From Paenibacillus terrigena DSM 21567 (GTDB taxonomy: Bacteria; Bacillota; Bacilli; Paenibacillales; Paenibacillaceae): 64,000 bases of DNA. Where the stretch lies: the NCBI RefSeq assembly GCF_000374845.1, contig NZ_KB895415.1, positions 310,001 through 374,000 on the forward strand, in the 5' to 3' direction. Every line of letters begins with the position of its first letter. Positions within the stretch are counted from its first letter, which is position 1. The notes beneath the pieces are model-generated. The model was given only the letters and a program-made list of their open reading frames with translations. It was not told the DNA's origin and made no database searches. This document shows positions 27,129 to 36,440 of this stretch, in pieces. Made by a program: the position numbers and the translations under genes.

Positions 27129-28493
27129 TTACTTACTGCGCACTTCGAACACGGCGAATTTCAAATAATGACCTTCCTGTACGCCTAGAATCTGCGGATG
27201 ATCTTTACCCGCTGCACGCCATTCCACAAGTCTGAGGATTTTGCCTGCATCCTTCGCCGCTTCTTGAATCGTCTCCAAGAACAAATCTGGCCGCATATGG
27301 AACGAACAGCTCGCCGTCACCAAGTACCCGCCTTCGTTCACCAATTTCATCCCATGTAAGTTAATGTCTTTATATCCACGGCAGGCACCTGCAACTGCGC
27401 TCCTCGTCTTCGCAAAGGCTGGCGGATCCAGAATCACAACGTCCCATGTCCGTCCCGTCTGCGCATTCAGCTTAACGGAAGTATCCACCTTCGTATCTTG
27501 CTGTGACCGTACCGTACGTTCTTCTGCCCCTTTAACCTGTGAACGCAAGTAGTCAAATGCATCCGCGACGACAAACTCGACACGGTCTGTAAAACCATTC
27601 AGATCTACGTTTTTCCTCGCACTCTCAATGGCATGTTCCGAGATGTCTAGACAGGTTACTTTTTTCGCGCCGTATTTACAGGCATTTAGCGTGAAGCTGC
27701 CCGTATGCGAGAAGCATTCCAGGACTGTCGCGCCGTCCCAATATGGGAATGTAACGACTTTGCCATTCGCATTCACTGGTTTCCGTTCAATAACGCCATC
27801 TAATTCAACATCTTGCAGTTGAATCCCGCTGCGTCGGCCCCAACCTTTCATAAGCGGCTCAATGGAAGCACGGTTCTCACGTTGATCGAAGAAATATCCC
27901 GTCTTCTGCCCATGCTCAATATCTACCTCGATGAGCAGATCATTTTCACGAACCAGTACATGTCTTGGACATTCGCCATATAACAGCCCCGTGGTCTGCT
28001 CCAAGCCTTCCAATTCACGAATCGGCACATCGCTGCGCTCATAGATGCCTTGCGGCTGCATCACTTCGACCAAGGCTGAGACAATCGCTTCGCGATGCAC
28101 ATCCATCCCTAGCGTTAGAATCTGCACGACAAGTACGTCTGCAAATCGATCCACGATCAAGCCCGGCAAGAAATCGGCTTCCCCATAGACAAGACGATAG
28201 GCATTCGCTTCGCCAAGGAAACGTTCCCGATGCGCTAGACATTGTGTGAATTGCTTCACGAAAAACGCATGGTCCATCGCTTCCAAGGGCTGATAGGACA
28301 CCACACGCACGGTGATCGTCGATGCTGGGTTATAATAGCCAACTGCGAGGAACTTGCCTTTTTCGCTGACAACTTGTACGAGATCGCCTGGCTTCGGTTC
28401 CCCCTCCACCCGATCAATTTCATTATTAAAAATCCAAGGATGACCTTGTTCTACTCTTTTCTTGCGATTCTTCTGTAATATGACTGATGCCAT
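27129..28493 (-). CDS. rlmI: Class I SAM-dependent rRNA methyltransferase, RlmI-like
   Basis: Probable 23S rRNA m5C methyltransferase. An N-terminal PUA domain (ILQKNRKKRVEQGHPWIFNNEI) is followed by a ferredoxin-like region and a Rossmann methyltransferase domain with a SAM loop (ECFSHTGSFTLNA) and catalytic motif ILDPPAFAK. The start at 28491-28493 has AGGAG upstream (454 aa). Two stretches (around residues 235-265 and 340-365) look like insertions relative to E. coli RlmI. Confidence 0.88.
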   Translation of the reverse strand: MASVILQKNRKKRVEQGHPWIFNNEIDRVEGEPKPGDLVQVVSEKGKFLAVGYYNPASTITVRVVSYQPLEAMDHAFFVKQFTQCLAHRERFLGEANAYRLVYGEADFLPGLIVDRFADVLVVQILTLGMDVHREAIVSALVEVMQPQGIYERSDVPIRELEGLEQTTGLLYGECPRHVLVRENDLLIEVDIEHGQKTGYFFDQRENRASIEPLMKGWGRRSGIQLQDVELDGVIERKPVNANGKVVTFPYWDGATVLECFSHTGSFTLNACKYGAKKVTCLDISEHAIESARKNVDLNGFTDRVEFVVADAFDYLRSQVKGAEERTVRSQQDTKVDTSVKLNAQTGRTWDVVILDPPAFAKTRSAVAGACRGYKDINLHGMKLVNEGGYLVTASCSFHMRPDLFLETIQEAAKDAGKILRLVEWRAAGKDHPQILGVQEGHYLKFAVFEVRSK

Positions 28494-28600
28494 TCGTTTG
28501 TTTTCTCCTCTCCCAGACAAAGAACTTGTCATGGTCGTCCTATTCTGTTCATACCTTTATAGAGTGGGTTATTCCTATCCTTCTTTAAAGGAGTATTCTT

Positions 28601-29575
28601 ATGTTCATATCGATTATTTTTCCGCTCTGTTACGGGTTTGCCTTGTTCCTCTTCGGCATGAAGCTGATGGAACTGGCGCTTCATCTCTGGGCTGGGCCTT
28701 ATCTCACCAAAGCCATCGCCGTCTCGACCAAAACGCCGCTTCGCGGCTTATTATTTAGCACAGGTGTAACCGCACTCCTGCAGAGCAGTACAGCGATTAC
28801 CGTCATTACAATTGGTCTTGTGAATGCCGGACTCTTGCCATTTGCAAGTTCACTCGGCATCATTCTCGGCAGCAATATTGGAACTTGTCTAACGACCGAA
28901 CTTATCGGTCTCAATCTGAACCAATACGCGCTACCGCTTCTGCTCGTCTCTCTTGGTATATGGGCTTTAGCTGTAACAATAGCCGAATACAAACCACGTG
29001 CTCTTGATTCGATTGCATCCTGGATCCGAACCGCACAATACTTGTCCCTCGCCGTGGCCGGATTCTCCCTCATTCTCATCGGCATTGAGGAGATGAAATC
29101 GATCGCGCCTGCCTTACAAGCACGTGGACTATTCAACTGGTTCCTTGAACAGTCGGCGCAAAGTTTACTATGGGGACTTGCTGCAGGCGCCTGCATCACA
29201 GCCTTGATTCATAGCAGCGCAGCCATGATCGGATTAACGATGGGGCTCGCTACGATGAATGCCATTCCTGTAGAGCTCGGCATCGCCATCGTCATCGGTT
29301 CCAACATTGGGACCTGTGTAACAGCCCTTATCGCATCGCTTGGGGGCAGTCGATCTGGTCGGAACGTCGCTTGGACACATGTGGTATTAAATGTTGGCGG
29401 TGCGATTCTCTTCTACCCTTTTCTCGCACAGCTTCATACCGTATCGAGTTGGATGACGCCTGACCCAGCGGCTCAAATTGCACACGCCCAGACCATTTTC
29501 AATGTCGTGAGCTCGGTTGTCGCCCTCCCGCTATGCTACTTGCCCGTATGGCGTCGCATGCGAACAGAATTTTAA
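28601..29575 (+). CDS. Na+/phosphate symporter, NptA/YqeW family
   Basis: Membrane transporter of the PNaS family, probably coupling Na+ and phosphate transport. The 324-aa protein has about eight TM helices and the duplicated family signature: GVTALLQSSTAITVITIGLV with GSNIGTC in the first half, and ITALIHSSAAMIGL with GSNIGTC in the second. AAAGGAG precedes the ATG. One of only three plus-strand genes here; B. subtilis has the homologue yqeW close to the same position. It ends 11 bp from the convergent deoC. Confidence 0.92.
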   Translation: MFISIIFPLCYGFALFLFGMKLMELALHLWAGPYLTKAIAVSTKTPLRGLLFSTGVTALLQSSTAITVITIGLVNAGLLPFASSLGIILGSNIGTCLTTELIGLNLNQYALPLLLVSLGIWALAVTIAEYKPRALDSIASWIRTAQYLSLAVAGFSLILIGIEEMKSIAPALQARGLFNWFLEQSAQSLLWGLAAGACITALIHSSAAMIGLTMGLATMNAIPVELGIAIVIGSNIGTCVTALIASLGGSRSGRNVAWTHVVLNVGGAILFYPFLAQLHTVSSWMTPDPAAQIAHAQTIFNVVSSVVALPLCYLPVWRRMRTEF

Positions 29576-29586
29576 TCGCAGGGTGT

Positions 29587-30270
29587 TTAGTAGCTTCCAC
29601 CTTCAGCAGGCTTGTCCCCCATGACAATCTGTATTCCTGCACTCGCGCCAATCCGCGTTGCTCCGGCTTCAATCATACGCAACGCGGTTTCTTGGTCCCG
29701 AACGCCCCCAGACGCCTTCACGCCAATATGCGGTGATACATGCGCGCGCATTAAGCGAATATCTTCAACTGTAGCACCGCCCTTGCCAAAACCTGTCGAG
29801 GTCTTCACAAAATGTGCTCCAGCCTGCTCCGAGCATCTGCAAGCAGATATTTTCTCATCATCGGTTAGCATGCCTGTCTCGAAAATCACTTTGACAATCG
29901 CTTTGCCTTGCACCATACGAACGACGTGGGCAATATCCTCTTGAACGGCATCGAGCTTGCCAGCTTTGAGCAGACCAATCTGCAAGACCATATCAATCTC
30001 AGTTGCGCCGTCTTCCACCGCTTTCGCTGCTTCAAAAGCCTTCACGATACTCGAGTTCGCGCCAAGCGGGAATCCGACAACCGCTGCGATATGAACGTTC
30101 GATCCTTCGAGCAATTCACGGCATTTCGCAACCCATCGGCCATTGACACAAACGCTATAAAATTGATATTTCTTCGCTTCTTCACACAGCTGGATGATCT
30201 CTGTCTCATTGGCATCAGATTTTAATAGCGTATGATCGATATATTGCGCTAATTGTTCCGCATTTGTCAT
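29587..30270 (-). CDS. deoC: Deoxyribose-phosphate aldolase
   Basis: Class I aldolase cleaving 2-deoxyribose-5-phosphate to glyceraldehyde-3-phosphate and acetaldehyde (deoxynucleoside catabolism). The 227-aa TIM barrel shows KVIFETGML and the Schiff-base region [14 protein letters not shown]. Its ATG overlaps the stop of the NUDIX gene (ATGA), so the two are coupled. It pairs functionally with cdd elsewhere in the window, though they are not in the same operon. Confidence 0.96.
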   Translation of the reverse strand: MTNAEQLAQYIDHTLLKSDANETEIIQLCEEAKKYQFYSVCVNGRWVAKCRELLEGSNVHIAAVVGFPLGANSSIVKAFEAAKAVEDGATEIDMVLQIGLLKAGKLDAVQEDIAHVVRMVQGKAIVKVIFETGMLTDDEKISACRCSEQAGAHFVKTSTGFGKGGATVEDIRLMRAHVSPHIGVKASGGVRDQETALRMIEAGATRIGASAGIQIVMGDKPAEGGSY

Positions 30271-30701
30271 GAGAAATCCACCTCTGCCTGTATGTACTCC
30301 AACGCTTTTCGCAAAATGCTATCGTTATTATCGTATCCTTGCTGTTTCTGTTGTAACCATGCCTCTTGCGGGGCGAACCAGGATACGCCGTTGATCTCTT
30401 CGACTTGCGCTTGAAGATCACCCTCTAACGCCTCCACAACATAGTAATGTACGATTTTCTCCGTCTCCCCATGAACAGAGTGTGTATACGTATAGGAAAT
30501 TTGATCGATAGGCGCCACAATACGCCCGATCATGCCTGTCTCTTCTTGGATTTCTCGTAGAGCCGTCTCTTCCACCGTCTCACCTGGCTCCATCTTACCC
30601 TTAGCCAGCGAAATCTTGCCGAACCGATCTCGAATTAATTGAATTTCTAATCCTTCGGGGCTTTTGCGGTAGACGACACCGCCTGCGCTAATCTCTTGCA
30701 T
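30267..30701 (-). CDS. NUDIX hydrolase
   Basis: Small hydrolase of nucleoside-diphosphate-linked compounds. The NUDIX box G-x5-E-x7-R-E-x2-E-E-x-G is present as [22 protein letters not shown]. The start [13 protein letters not shown] at 30701 has AAAGG upstream and gives 144 aa; the open frame to 30779 runs into repeat DNA. Substrate cannot be read from the sequence; the overlap with deoC suggests a nucleotide-related function. Confidence 0.9.
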   Translation of the reverse strand: MQEISAGGVVYRKSPEGLEIQLIRDRFGKISLAKGKMEPGETVEETALREIQEETGMIGRIVAPIDQISYTYTHSVHGETEKIVHYYVVEALEGDLQAQVEEINGVSWFAPQEAWLQQKQQGYDNNDSILRKALEYIQAEVDFS

Positions 30702-30740
30702 CTCAATCATCCTTTCTAGTTTCTTTAAAATAAACTTTGG

Positions 30741-31372
30741 CCTCCCCCTAAATCCCCCTCCAGTGGAGGGGGACCCCAAGGGCTACGCCCTCTGGACTCC
30801 CAAAAGGGGCGAAGGAGGTACTACTATATGTATCTACATCCTTTTAACGAATGAGCGCTTTCGTCCCATACCTATTTGACTCTGCGGGCAAACAGGTACG
30901 GGACACGCTGTACTGTACACGGACCTTGCTACTAATATTCTTCTTTGTTGATGCGGACCGTGAAGCCGCTATTTAGGCCAAAACACGTGATTCACGCGAT
31001 AATACGGACACTGGAGACGCTATTCACAAGATAAACAGGCCAATACAGTTATTTCCTAGGCAATAAGCGCACCTGAGTCCATAAAATGATCATAACTTAC
31101 CTGTTACGAACAAATAACGGATTCTGTGTCCATCATCGATCTTTATTCTCTGCTCTACTAGTTATTTTACCCTGAATTAAGCGTACACGCCATAAAGCGT
31201 GTTTAGCCGAGGTTCCCGGTGGGAATCTCGGCTAAACGAAAGCGATCCTTGCACATATTGACTCACAACCACAACCCTAAATCCCACGCTCAAGTGCTAG
31301 CCTTCTGGGGTCCCCTGAGAGCTTTCCGAAGGAAAGCTGGCATCGTAAGCATAAGGGGGATTTAGGGGGTGG
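30741..31372. repeat. Inverted-repeat-bounded non-coding element, 632 bp
   Basis: Bounded by 20-bp near-perfect inverted repeats: CCTCCCCCTAAATCCCCCTC on the left, and the complement of CCACCCCCTAAATCCCCCTT on the right (18 of 20 identical). Inside are a 9-bp-arm hairpin (30754-30772), several degenerate repeats of the type CGGACNNTGNAGNCGCTATT (about 30919, 30954, 31003, 31117), a strong hairpin at 31201-31237 and a smaller one at 31320-31338. No credible ORF. It fills the gap between the NUDIX gene and mtaB. Confidence 0.7.
31201..31237. repeat. Strong isolated hairpin
   Basis: GTTTAGCCGAG-g-TTCCC / GGGAA-t-CTCGGCTAAAC with a three-base loop: sixteen pairs with one mismatch. No T-run on either side, so not a clear intrinsic terminator. 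It lies about 145 bp downstream of the mtaB stop. Confidence 0.75.
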
Positions 31373-31380
31373 TAAAAAAT

Positions 31381-32718
31381 TTACCCTACTTGTTGCTCCT
31401 CGATGACACGCAGGAGCGTACCCATGCACTCATTCACTCCCGCTTCTGTGACCTTCACGCGGCACAGCTTGCCGATCAAGGACTCGTCACCCTCGAAGAT
31501 CACTTGCAGGTAGTTATCGGAGTAACCCATGACTTTACCTGTTCCTGGAGCACCCTTATAGTCACGCTCAGGGATAATATCAAGAACTTGGCCGACGAAT
31601 TGCTCGGCATATGCTAATTGCATTTTCTCCGACAAGTCGATCAATTCATGCACCCGTGCATGCTTCACTTCGTCATCCACTTGATCTTCCATTCGCGCAG
31701 CAGGTGTACCTGTACGCTTGGAGTAAGGGAAGACGTGCATCTCGGAGAATTTAATCTTCTCCATGAACTCGTACCCTTTACGGAACTGCTCGTCCGTCTC
31801 GCCAGGGAAACCAACAATTACGTCCGTCGTAATCGCAACATCCGGCATGGCTTCTTGAATGCGCTCGATTTTCGTCGCGAACTCTTCAACCGTATATTTA
31901 CGGCGCATGCGTTTCAGCACATCGTTTTCGCCTGCTTGAAGCGGAATATGCAAGTGACGACACATTTTCGAAGATTTCTTAAGTACTTCCAGCACTTCGT
32001 CCGTGATCTGGCTTGCCTCGATCGAACTGATACGGATCCGTTCCAGTCCTTCGACTTTATCCAGATCCCATAGCAGATTTGCCAGACGGTAGTTCTCTAA
32101 GTCATCCCCATATCCGCCCGTATGAATCCCCGTGAGGACGATTTCTTTGTAACCTGCAGCGACCAATTGCTTCGCTTGTTCAACGACGCTCTCCGGCGCA
32201 CGGCTGCGAGATAATCCGCGGGACCATGGAATGATACAGAAGGTACAGAAGTTGTTGCAGCCCTCTTGAATTTTGAGGAACGCACGTGTACGCTCCGCGA
32301 AATCCGGCACATCCAATTCTTCGAACTCGCGTGTCTTCATAATATTGCGAACCGCATTAATCGGCTGACGCTCTTGTTGAAGCTGCTCGATATACGGCAT
32401 AATTTTATCACGATCTTGCGTACCGATCACGAGATCCACACCCGGAATATCCAGGATTTCTGCAGGTGAAGTCTGCGCATAGCAGCCTGTTACCGCAATG
32501 ATGGCATCCGGATTCCGGCGTACCGCACGGCGAATAATTTGACGACTCTTCTTATCGCCTGTATTCGTTACGGTACATGTATTAATGAGGTATACGTCAG
32601 CAGTCTGTGTCTCGAAATCGACTTGTTCATAGCCTTCATTCTTGAACAACTGCCAGATTGCTTCCGTATCATAGAAGTTAACTTTACAGCCCAGGGTGTA
32701 AAATGCTACAGATGGCAT
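31381..32718 (-). CDS. mtaB: tRNA t6A37 methylthiotransferase MtaB
   Basis: Radical SAM enzyme converting t6A37 to ms2t6A37 in tRNAs reading ANN codons. The 445-aa protein has the N-terminal MTTase domain with conserved Cys (TLGCKVNFYDTE, INTCTVT, VTGCYAQ), the radical SAM motif CNNFCTFCIIPWSRG and a C-terminal TRAM domain. It follows rsmE by 3 bp, as yqeV follows yqeU in B. subtilis. Confidence 0.96.
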   Translation of the reverse strand: MPSVAFYTLGCKVNFYDTEAIWQLFKNEGYEQVDFETQTADVYLINTCTVTNTGDKKSRQIIRRAVRRNPDAIIAVTGCYAQTSPAEILDIPGVDLVIGTQDRDKIMPYIEQLQQERQPINAVRNIMKTREFEELDVPDFAERTRAFLKIQEGCNNFCTFCIIPWSRGLSRSRAPESVVEQAKQLVAAGYKEIVLTGIHTGGYGDDLENYRLANLLWDLDKVEGLERIRISSIEASQITDEVLEVLKKSSKMCRHLHIPLQAGENDVLKRMRRKYTVEEFATKIERIQEAMPDVAITTDVIVGFPGETDEQFRKGYEFMEKIKFSEMHVFPYSKRTGTPAARMEDQVDDEVKHARVHELIDLSEKMQLAYAEQFVGQVLDIIPERDYKGAPGTGKVMGYSDNYLQVIFEGDESLIGKLCRVKVTEAGVNECMGTLLRVIEEQQVG

Positions 32719-32721
32719 TCT

Positions 32722-33486
32722 CTACACGCCTCCCATCTCTCCAGATTCATACAAAAGGCACGTGAGACCGACCATCGCGGCCGTCTCCGTGCGTAATATA
32801 CGTCTTCCAAGCCCAACAGACTTCGCACCGGCCGCTTCCGCAGCCTCCATCTCTTGAACGGTAAAACCGCCTTCGGGACCGACCATCACCAGCACCTGTG
32901 CAGCAAGGTTCCGGTCCATACCAGCAATGAACGGCTGTACGACATCACGTAGTTGAAGTCCTTCTTCCTTCTCATAGCAGAACAACACCAAATCGTACGA
33001 AGCTATCCGTGCAAGCATCTGCTTCCATGTGCTCGTCGATTCGACTTCAGGCACACGATTGCGATGCGCTTGCTCTGCAGCTTCCTTCGCAATTTTGCCC
33101 CAGCGTTCAATCCGTTTCGCTTCTTTCTTCGCATCGTATTGAACGATCGTACGCTCTGAAATGTACGGAATGAAACGCACCGCGCCAATCTCTGTACACT
33201 TCTGAATGACCGTCTCCATCTTGTCGCCCTTTGGTAGACTTTGAGCAACCGTCACTTGCAGCCACGGCTCTTGCGTTAGCGCGATTCGCTCAACGATCAC
33301 CGCTGTTACACCGCTCGCTTCAATATCTGTAATTTCCACCAAGGCTTCTTGACTGGCACCGTCACTTACAATAAACTTCTCGCCAACGCGAGCACGCATA
33401 ACTTTACTAATATGATGGGCATCATCGCCTGTAATCATAACCGAATGTTCGCCAAATTGCTCCGGCGCTATAAAATATCTCTGCAT
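32722..33486 (-). CDS. rsmE: 16S rRNA m3U1498 methyltransferase RsmE
   Basis: SPOUT-class methyltransferase modifying U1498 of 16S rRNA. The 254-aa protein has an N-terminal PUA-like domain (MQRYFIAPEQF, HHISKVMRARVGE) and a C-terminal SPOUT knot with VGPEGGFTVQE and LGRRILRTETA. It belongs to the prmA-rsmE-mtaB set, although a site-2 protease gene now separates it from prmA. Confidence 0.95.
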   Translation of the reverse strand: MQRYFIAPEQFGEHSVMITGDDAHHISKVMRARVGEKFIVSDGASQEALVEITDIEASGVTAVIVERIALTQEPWLQVTVAQSLPKGDKMETVIQKCTEIGAVRFIPYISERTIVQYDAKKEAKRIERWGKIAKEAAEQAHRNRVPEVESTSTWKQMLARIASYDLVLFCYEKEEGLQLRDVVQPFIAGMDRNLAAQVLVMVGPEGGFTVQEMEAAEAAGAKSVGLGRRILRTETAAMVGLTCLLYESGEMGGV

Positions 33487-33582
33487 ATTTCATCGTTCCT
33501 AATTTCATATTTCGAAATGAACCAAAACATATCATACCTCTTTTAAGCCTTAAAATCTACATCTGATCGAATTTACCAAGGA

Positions 33583-34269
33583 TTAACCGAGTCCGATGAC
33601 TTTGGCCCAAAATTTAATAAAACTTAAATACATCGGGCTGATTAGATCGAACAACGGCTTAATCGTAACCGCACGAACCGGCGGAAGAAATACGATGAGC
33701 ATGAAAATAAATATCGACCACTTCTCAAACTGCTGAAGCTTGATCCGAAGGCCTCTCGGCGCAAGATCCTCGATAATCCGGTACCCGTCTAGCGGCGGAA
33801 GAGGAATCAAGTTGAAGAGGAATAACAGAATATTATAATTGATCAAATATTCGAAGAAGATATTGATGGCTTCGCCGACTCGCTCATTTGCAAAAGCGCC
33901 CTGCACATGGTATTTCAGCAATATGATATACACAAGCGCACCGATAAAGGCGACTAAAAGATTGCTCAGCGGACCTACAGCCGAGACAACAATCCCCATC
34001 GCACGCGGTTTACTAAAATTCTCCCGGTTCACCGGCACAGGACGAGCCCAACCAAATCCAGCAATCAAGAACAATAACGTTCCGAATACATCCAGATGCC
34101 TACTCGGATTCAGTGTGACGCGACCAAGAAGCTTCGCTGTCGGATCACCGAATACATTCGCAAAATAAGCATGCGCAAACTCATGTACTGTAAAAGAAAT
34201 TAATAATACGAGCAAGACAAAGGGTAAATGTTCAACCGGAAAAACGATCAGTTTATCCAAAAAATCCAT
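33583..34269 (-). CDS. Site-2 protease family membrane protein
   Basis: Intramembrane zinc metalloprotease of the compact YwhC/Rip type. The 228-aa protein has HEFAHAY (H-E-x2-H) in the second TM and NLIPLPPLDGYRI (the N-x2-P-x4-LDG motif) later, with about five TM helices and no PDZ domain. Substrate unknown. It is inserted between prmA and rsmE, genes that are adjacent in B. subtilis. The start is 8 bp after the prmA stop region, so cotranscription is likely. Confidence 0.9.
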   Translation of the reverse strand: MDFLDKLIVFPVEHLPFVLLVLLISFTVHEFAHAYFANVFGDPTAKLLGRVTLNPSRHLDVFGTLLFLIAGFGWARPVPVNRENFSKPRAMGIVVSAVGPLSNLLVAFIGALVYIILLKYHVQGAFANERVGEAINIFFEYLINYNILLFLFNLIPLPPLDGYRIIEDLAPRGLRIKLQQFEKWSIFIFMLIVFLPPVRAVTIKPLFDLISPMYLSFIKFWAKVIGLG

Positions 34270-34276
34270 CCGTCAC

Positions 34277-35254
34277 CTACAACTTTCTCGCTACGAAGGC
34301 TACCCAGTCATCTTCGCGATAGCGATCTACGATTGTGAATTTGGCCGCAAGCAGCGCCTGCTCCACCACTTCTTCTTTATTCTTATAAATGCCAGAAGTA
34401 ATATAAATGCCGCCTTCCGCCAGCGCATTGTATACATCATCAATGAACAACAGGATAACTTCTGCAAGAATATTCGCTACCACAATCTGTACCGGAAGGG
34501 TAACACCAAGTGGTGTAGATTCATTGTCTTCTTGATTCCGATTAATCACTTGAAGCAAATCACTAAGGTGGACGGTTATCTCATTCTCCAACTGATTCAA
34601 TTGCGTATTCTCTTCAGCAATCGTGACCGCTACAGGATCAAGATCCAGTGCAAGGACATGCTTCGCACCTAACTTCACCGCACCGATGGCGAGGATCCCA
34701 GATCCCGTTCCAACATCGATAATTTCTTCTCCGCCCTGAATGACGGACTCTAGCGCACGCAGACATAATGATGTCGTCGGATGTGTACCCGTACCGAAAG
34801 CCATCCCTGGGTCAATTTCAATAATATGTTCGCCCTGTCCTGCTTCATAAGGCTCCCAGGTCGGCTTGATCGTTAATTTCTCCGATACACGAATCGGTTT
34901 GAAGTATTGTTTCCAGGCATTTGCCCACTCTTCTTCGTTGACGACCCGTGTGTCCATGGTGTAAGACCCTGGATCAATGTCAAAGGTACGAAGCTCCTCA
35001 ATACGCGGCGTAATCTCTGCTACCAGATCGCCTGGATTCGATACATCTGCGAAATATCCCTTGATCACCGCTTCTCCCTCAGGAATGTCATTGAACGGCT
35101 TATCGTATAACTGCCCGTAGGTCGTATCTCTTTCTCTATTCAAGGAACCCGTTTCTTCGATGGAGACCCCGTCCGCTCCCATCTCATGCAAAAAGTTCGA
35201 AATCATTTCTACCGCTTCTTCTGTTGTATGTATCGTTAATTCATGCCATAACAT
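34277..35254 (-). CDS. prmA: Ribosomal protein L11 methyltransferase
   Basis: Trimethylates L11. The start at 35252-35254 (MLWHELTIHTTEEAVEM, 325 aa) is preceded by GGGAGG. An N-terminal L11-binding domain is followed by a Rossmann methyltransferase with IDPGMAFGTGTHPTT, DVGTGSGILAIGA and VVANILAEV. It occupies the yqeT position downstream of the dnaK operon, but here def and two small genes lie between it and dnaJ. Confidence 0.95.
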   Translation of the reverse strand: MLWHELTIHTTEEAVEMISNFLHEMGADGVSIEETGSLNRERDTTYGQLYDKPFNDIPEGEAVIKGYFADVSNPGDLVAEITPRIEELRTFDIDPGSYTMDTRVVNEEEWANAWKQYFKPIRVSEKLTIKPTWEPYEAGQGEHIIEIDPGMAFGTGTHPTTSLCLRALESVIQGGEEIIDVGTGSGILAIGAVKLGAKHVLALDLDPVAVTIAEENTQLNQLENEITVHLSDLLQVINRNQEDNESTPLGVTLPVQIVVANILAEVILLFIDDVYNALAEGGIYITSGIYKNKEEVVEQALLAAKFTIVDRYREDDWVAFVARKL

Positions 35255-35316
35255 TAATCGTACGTCCTCCCAAAAAATCATTTACGATCTATTGTACTAT
35301 AAGGAGACTTTTTTCA

Positions 35317-35356
35317 CAAAAAAAGAAATGACGTACAAGCTTCATCCGCCTGTACG
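35317..35356 (-). terminator. Weak terminator after def
   Basis: CGTACA / TGTACG stem (35332-35356) on the minus strand followed, after about seven bases, by a run of T (35317-35324). The stem is short and the T-run is displaced. Confidence 0.4.
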
Positions 35357-35378
35357 CCCTATTCCACCTTTCATTCTC

Positions 35379-35894
35379 CTATTTGGATCCCGCAAGCTTC
35401 ATAGCATCAATCAGAGACATCTTCTTATCCGATTCTTCATGAATGAGATAACTATCTTGGACATGGTCGATGAATAACACACCGTTCAAATGGTCGATCT
35501 CATGCTGGATACAACGAGCAAGGAATCCCGAGGCTTCGAGCTCTACTGTCTCGCCTTCACGGTTCATGGTGGTGATCTTCACTTCATTGTAGCGTTTCAC
35601 AATCCCAATATATCTTGGCAGTGACAAGCAGCCTTCATAGCCTACTTGTTCTCCCGATTTCTCGATGATTTCCGGATTAATGAGTTCATAAAATGTATCA
35701 TCAATATTCATAACAATGACTCTACGCAGCATTCCAATTTGCGGTGCCGCCAGACCTGCTCCATACTCGGAATCCAACAATGTCGCCTTCATATCATCCA
35801 ATAGACGAATGATTTTGGCATTGATTTCAGTTATCGGCTTAGCTACTTTACGTAGTACCGGATCTCCGAATGGAACGATTTCTTTCACTTGCAT
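35379..35894 (-). CDS. def: Peptide deformylase
   Basis: Metallohydrolase removing the N-formyl group from nascent proteins. All three motifs are present: GAGLAAPQIG, EGCLSLP and QHEIDHLNG. The start is the ATG at 35892-35894 (MQVKEIVPFGDPVLR, 171 aa), with GGGGAGGAAG upstream. The frame is open to 36026 but that extension lacks family similarity. Confidence 0.95.
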   Translation of the reverse strand: MQVKEIVPFGDPVLRKVAKPITEINAKIIRLLDDMKATLLDSEYGAGLAAPQIGMLRRVIVMNIDDTFYELINPEIIEKSGEQVGYEGCLSLPRYIGIVKRYNEVKITTMNREGETVELEASGFLARCIQHEIDHLNGVLFIDHVQDSYLIHEESDKKMSLIDAMKLAGSK

Positions 35895-36015
35895 TACGAG
35901 CTTCCTCCCCATTGAACATTTGTATCCCCTCAATATACTATATGCAAAATGCAAATGACAAGAATAAGCATAAACGACTTCGTCGTCCTTGTAAGGACGG
36001 GAAGCGTTAAAGCGA

Positions 36016-36052
36016 GAAAAAAGCATCTCATCTACGATGTAGATGGAGATGC
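36016..36052 (-). terminator. Terminator after the 36080-36593 pair
   Basis: GCATCTCcATCTACATCGTAGATGaGATGC stem-loop on the minus strand followed by six T (36017-36022). Confidence 0.9.
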
Positions 36053-36079
36053 TCTCACGATATTCAAGCTATATTCAAG

Positions 36080-36427
36080 TTATTGTAACGATCCGCCTGC
36101 GGCTTCAATGACCATCTTGGCTTGATGATAGACGGAATCCGGTACGACTGCCGAGAGTTGAAATTGACGCGAAGCTTCATTCATCGCATCATACCCTGCT
36201 GCATACAAACCTGTCATCATGGATGTGGAATACGACATCATCGACATCGTGCTCAGGTTCCCCAAGTTGAACCAAGCAGGATCTCCGTTATAACCCAGAA
36301 ATCCCCCATCCCCTGCCGTATTCTCGTTAATAGCCGTATTCTCAATTCGAAGAGCACGCAGTTTGTTCTGCGCCGCCTCTGCGTCCGCGGATCTGGTGAA
36401 ATTCGCCTTAATCTCTATCGTCTGCAT
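36080..36427 (-). CDS. Unknown 115-aa protein
   Basis: Starts MQTIEIKANFTRSADAEAAQN with GAAGGTG upstream. Beta-alpha segments at both ends (IEIKANF...LRALRIENTAI and FQLSAVVPDSVYHQAKMVIEAAGGSL) flank a Gly/Met/Ser/Tyr-rich middle (about 38-80). The ends look like the two halves of a small ferredoxin-like fold with a flexible insert, as in several spore or general-stress proteins (inference only). It is encoded 13 bp after a YfhD-like gene and shares its terminator. Confidence 0.75.
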   Translation of the reverse strand: MQTIEIKANFTRSADAEAAQNKLRALRIENTAINENTAGDGGFLGYNGDPAWFNLGNLSTMSMMSYSTSMMTGLYAAGYDAMNEASRQFQLSAVVPDSVYHQAKMVIEAAGGSLQ

Positions 36428-36440
36428 ATCTACTTCACCT

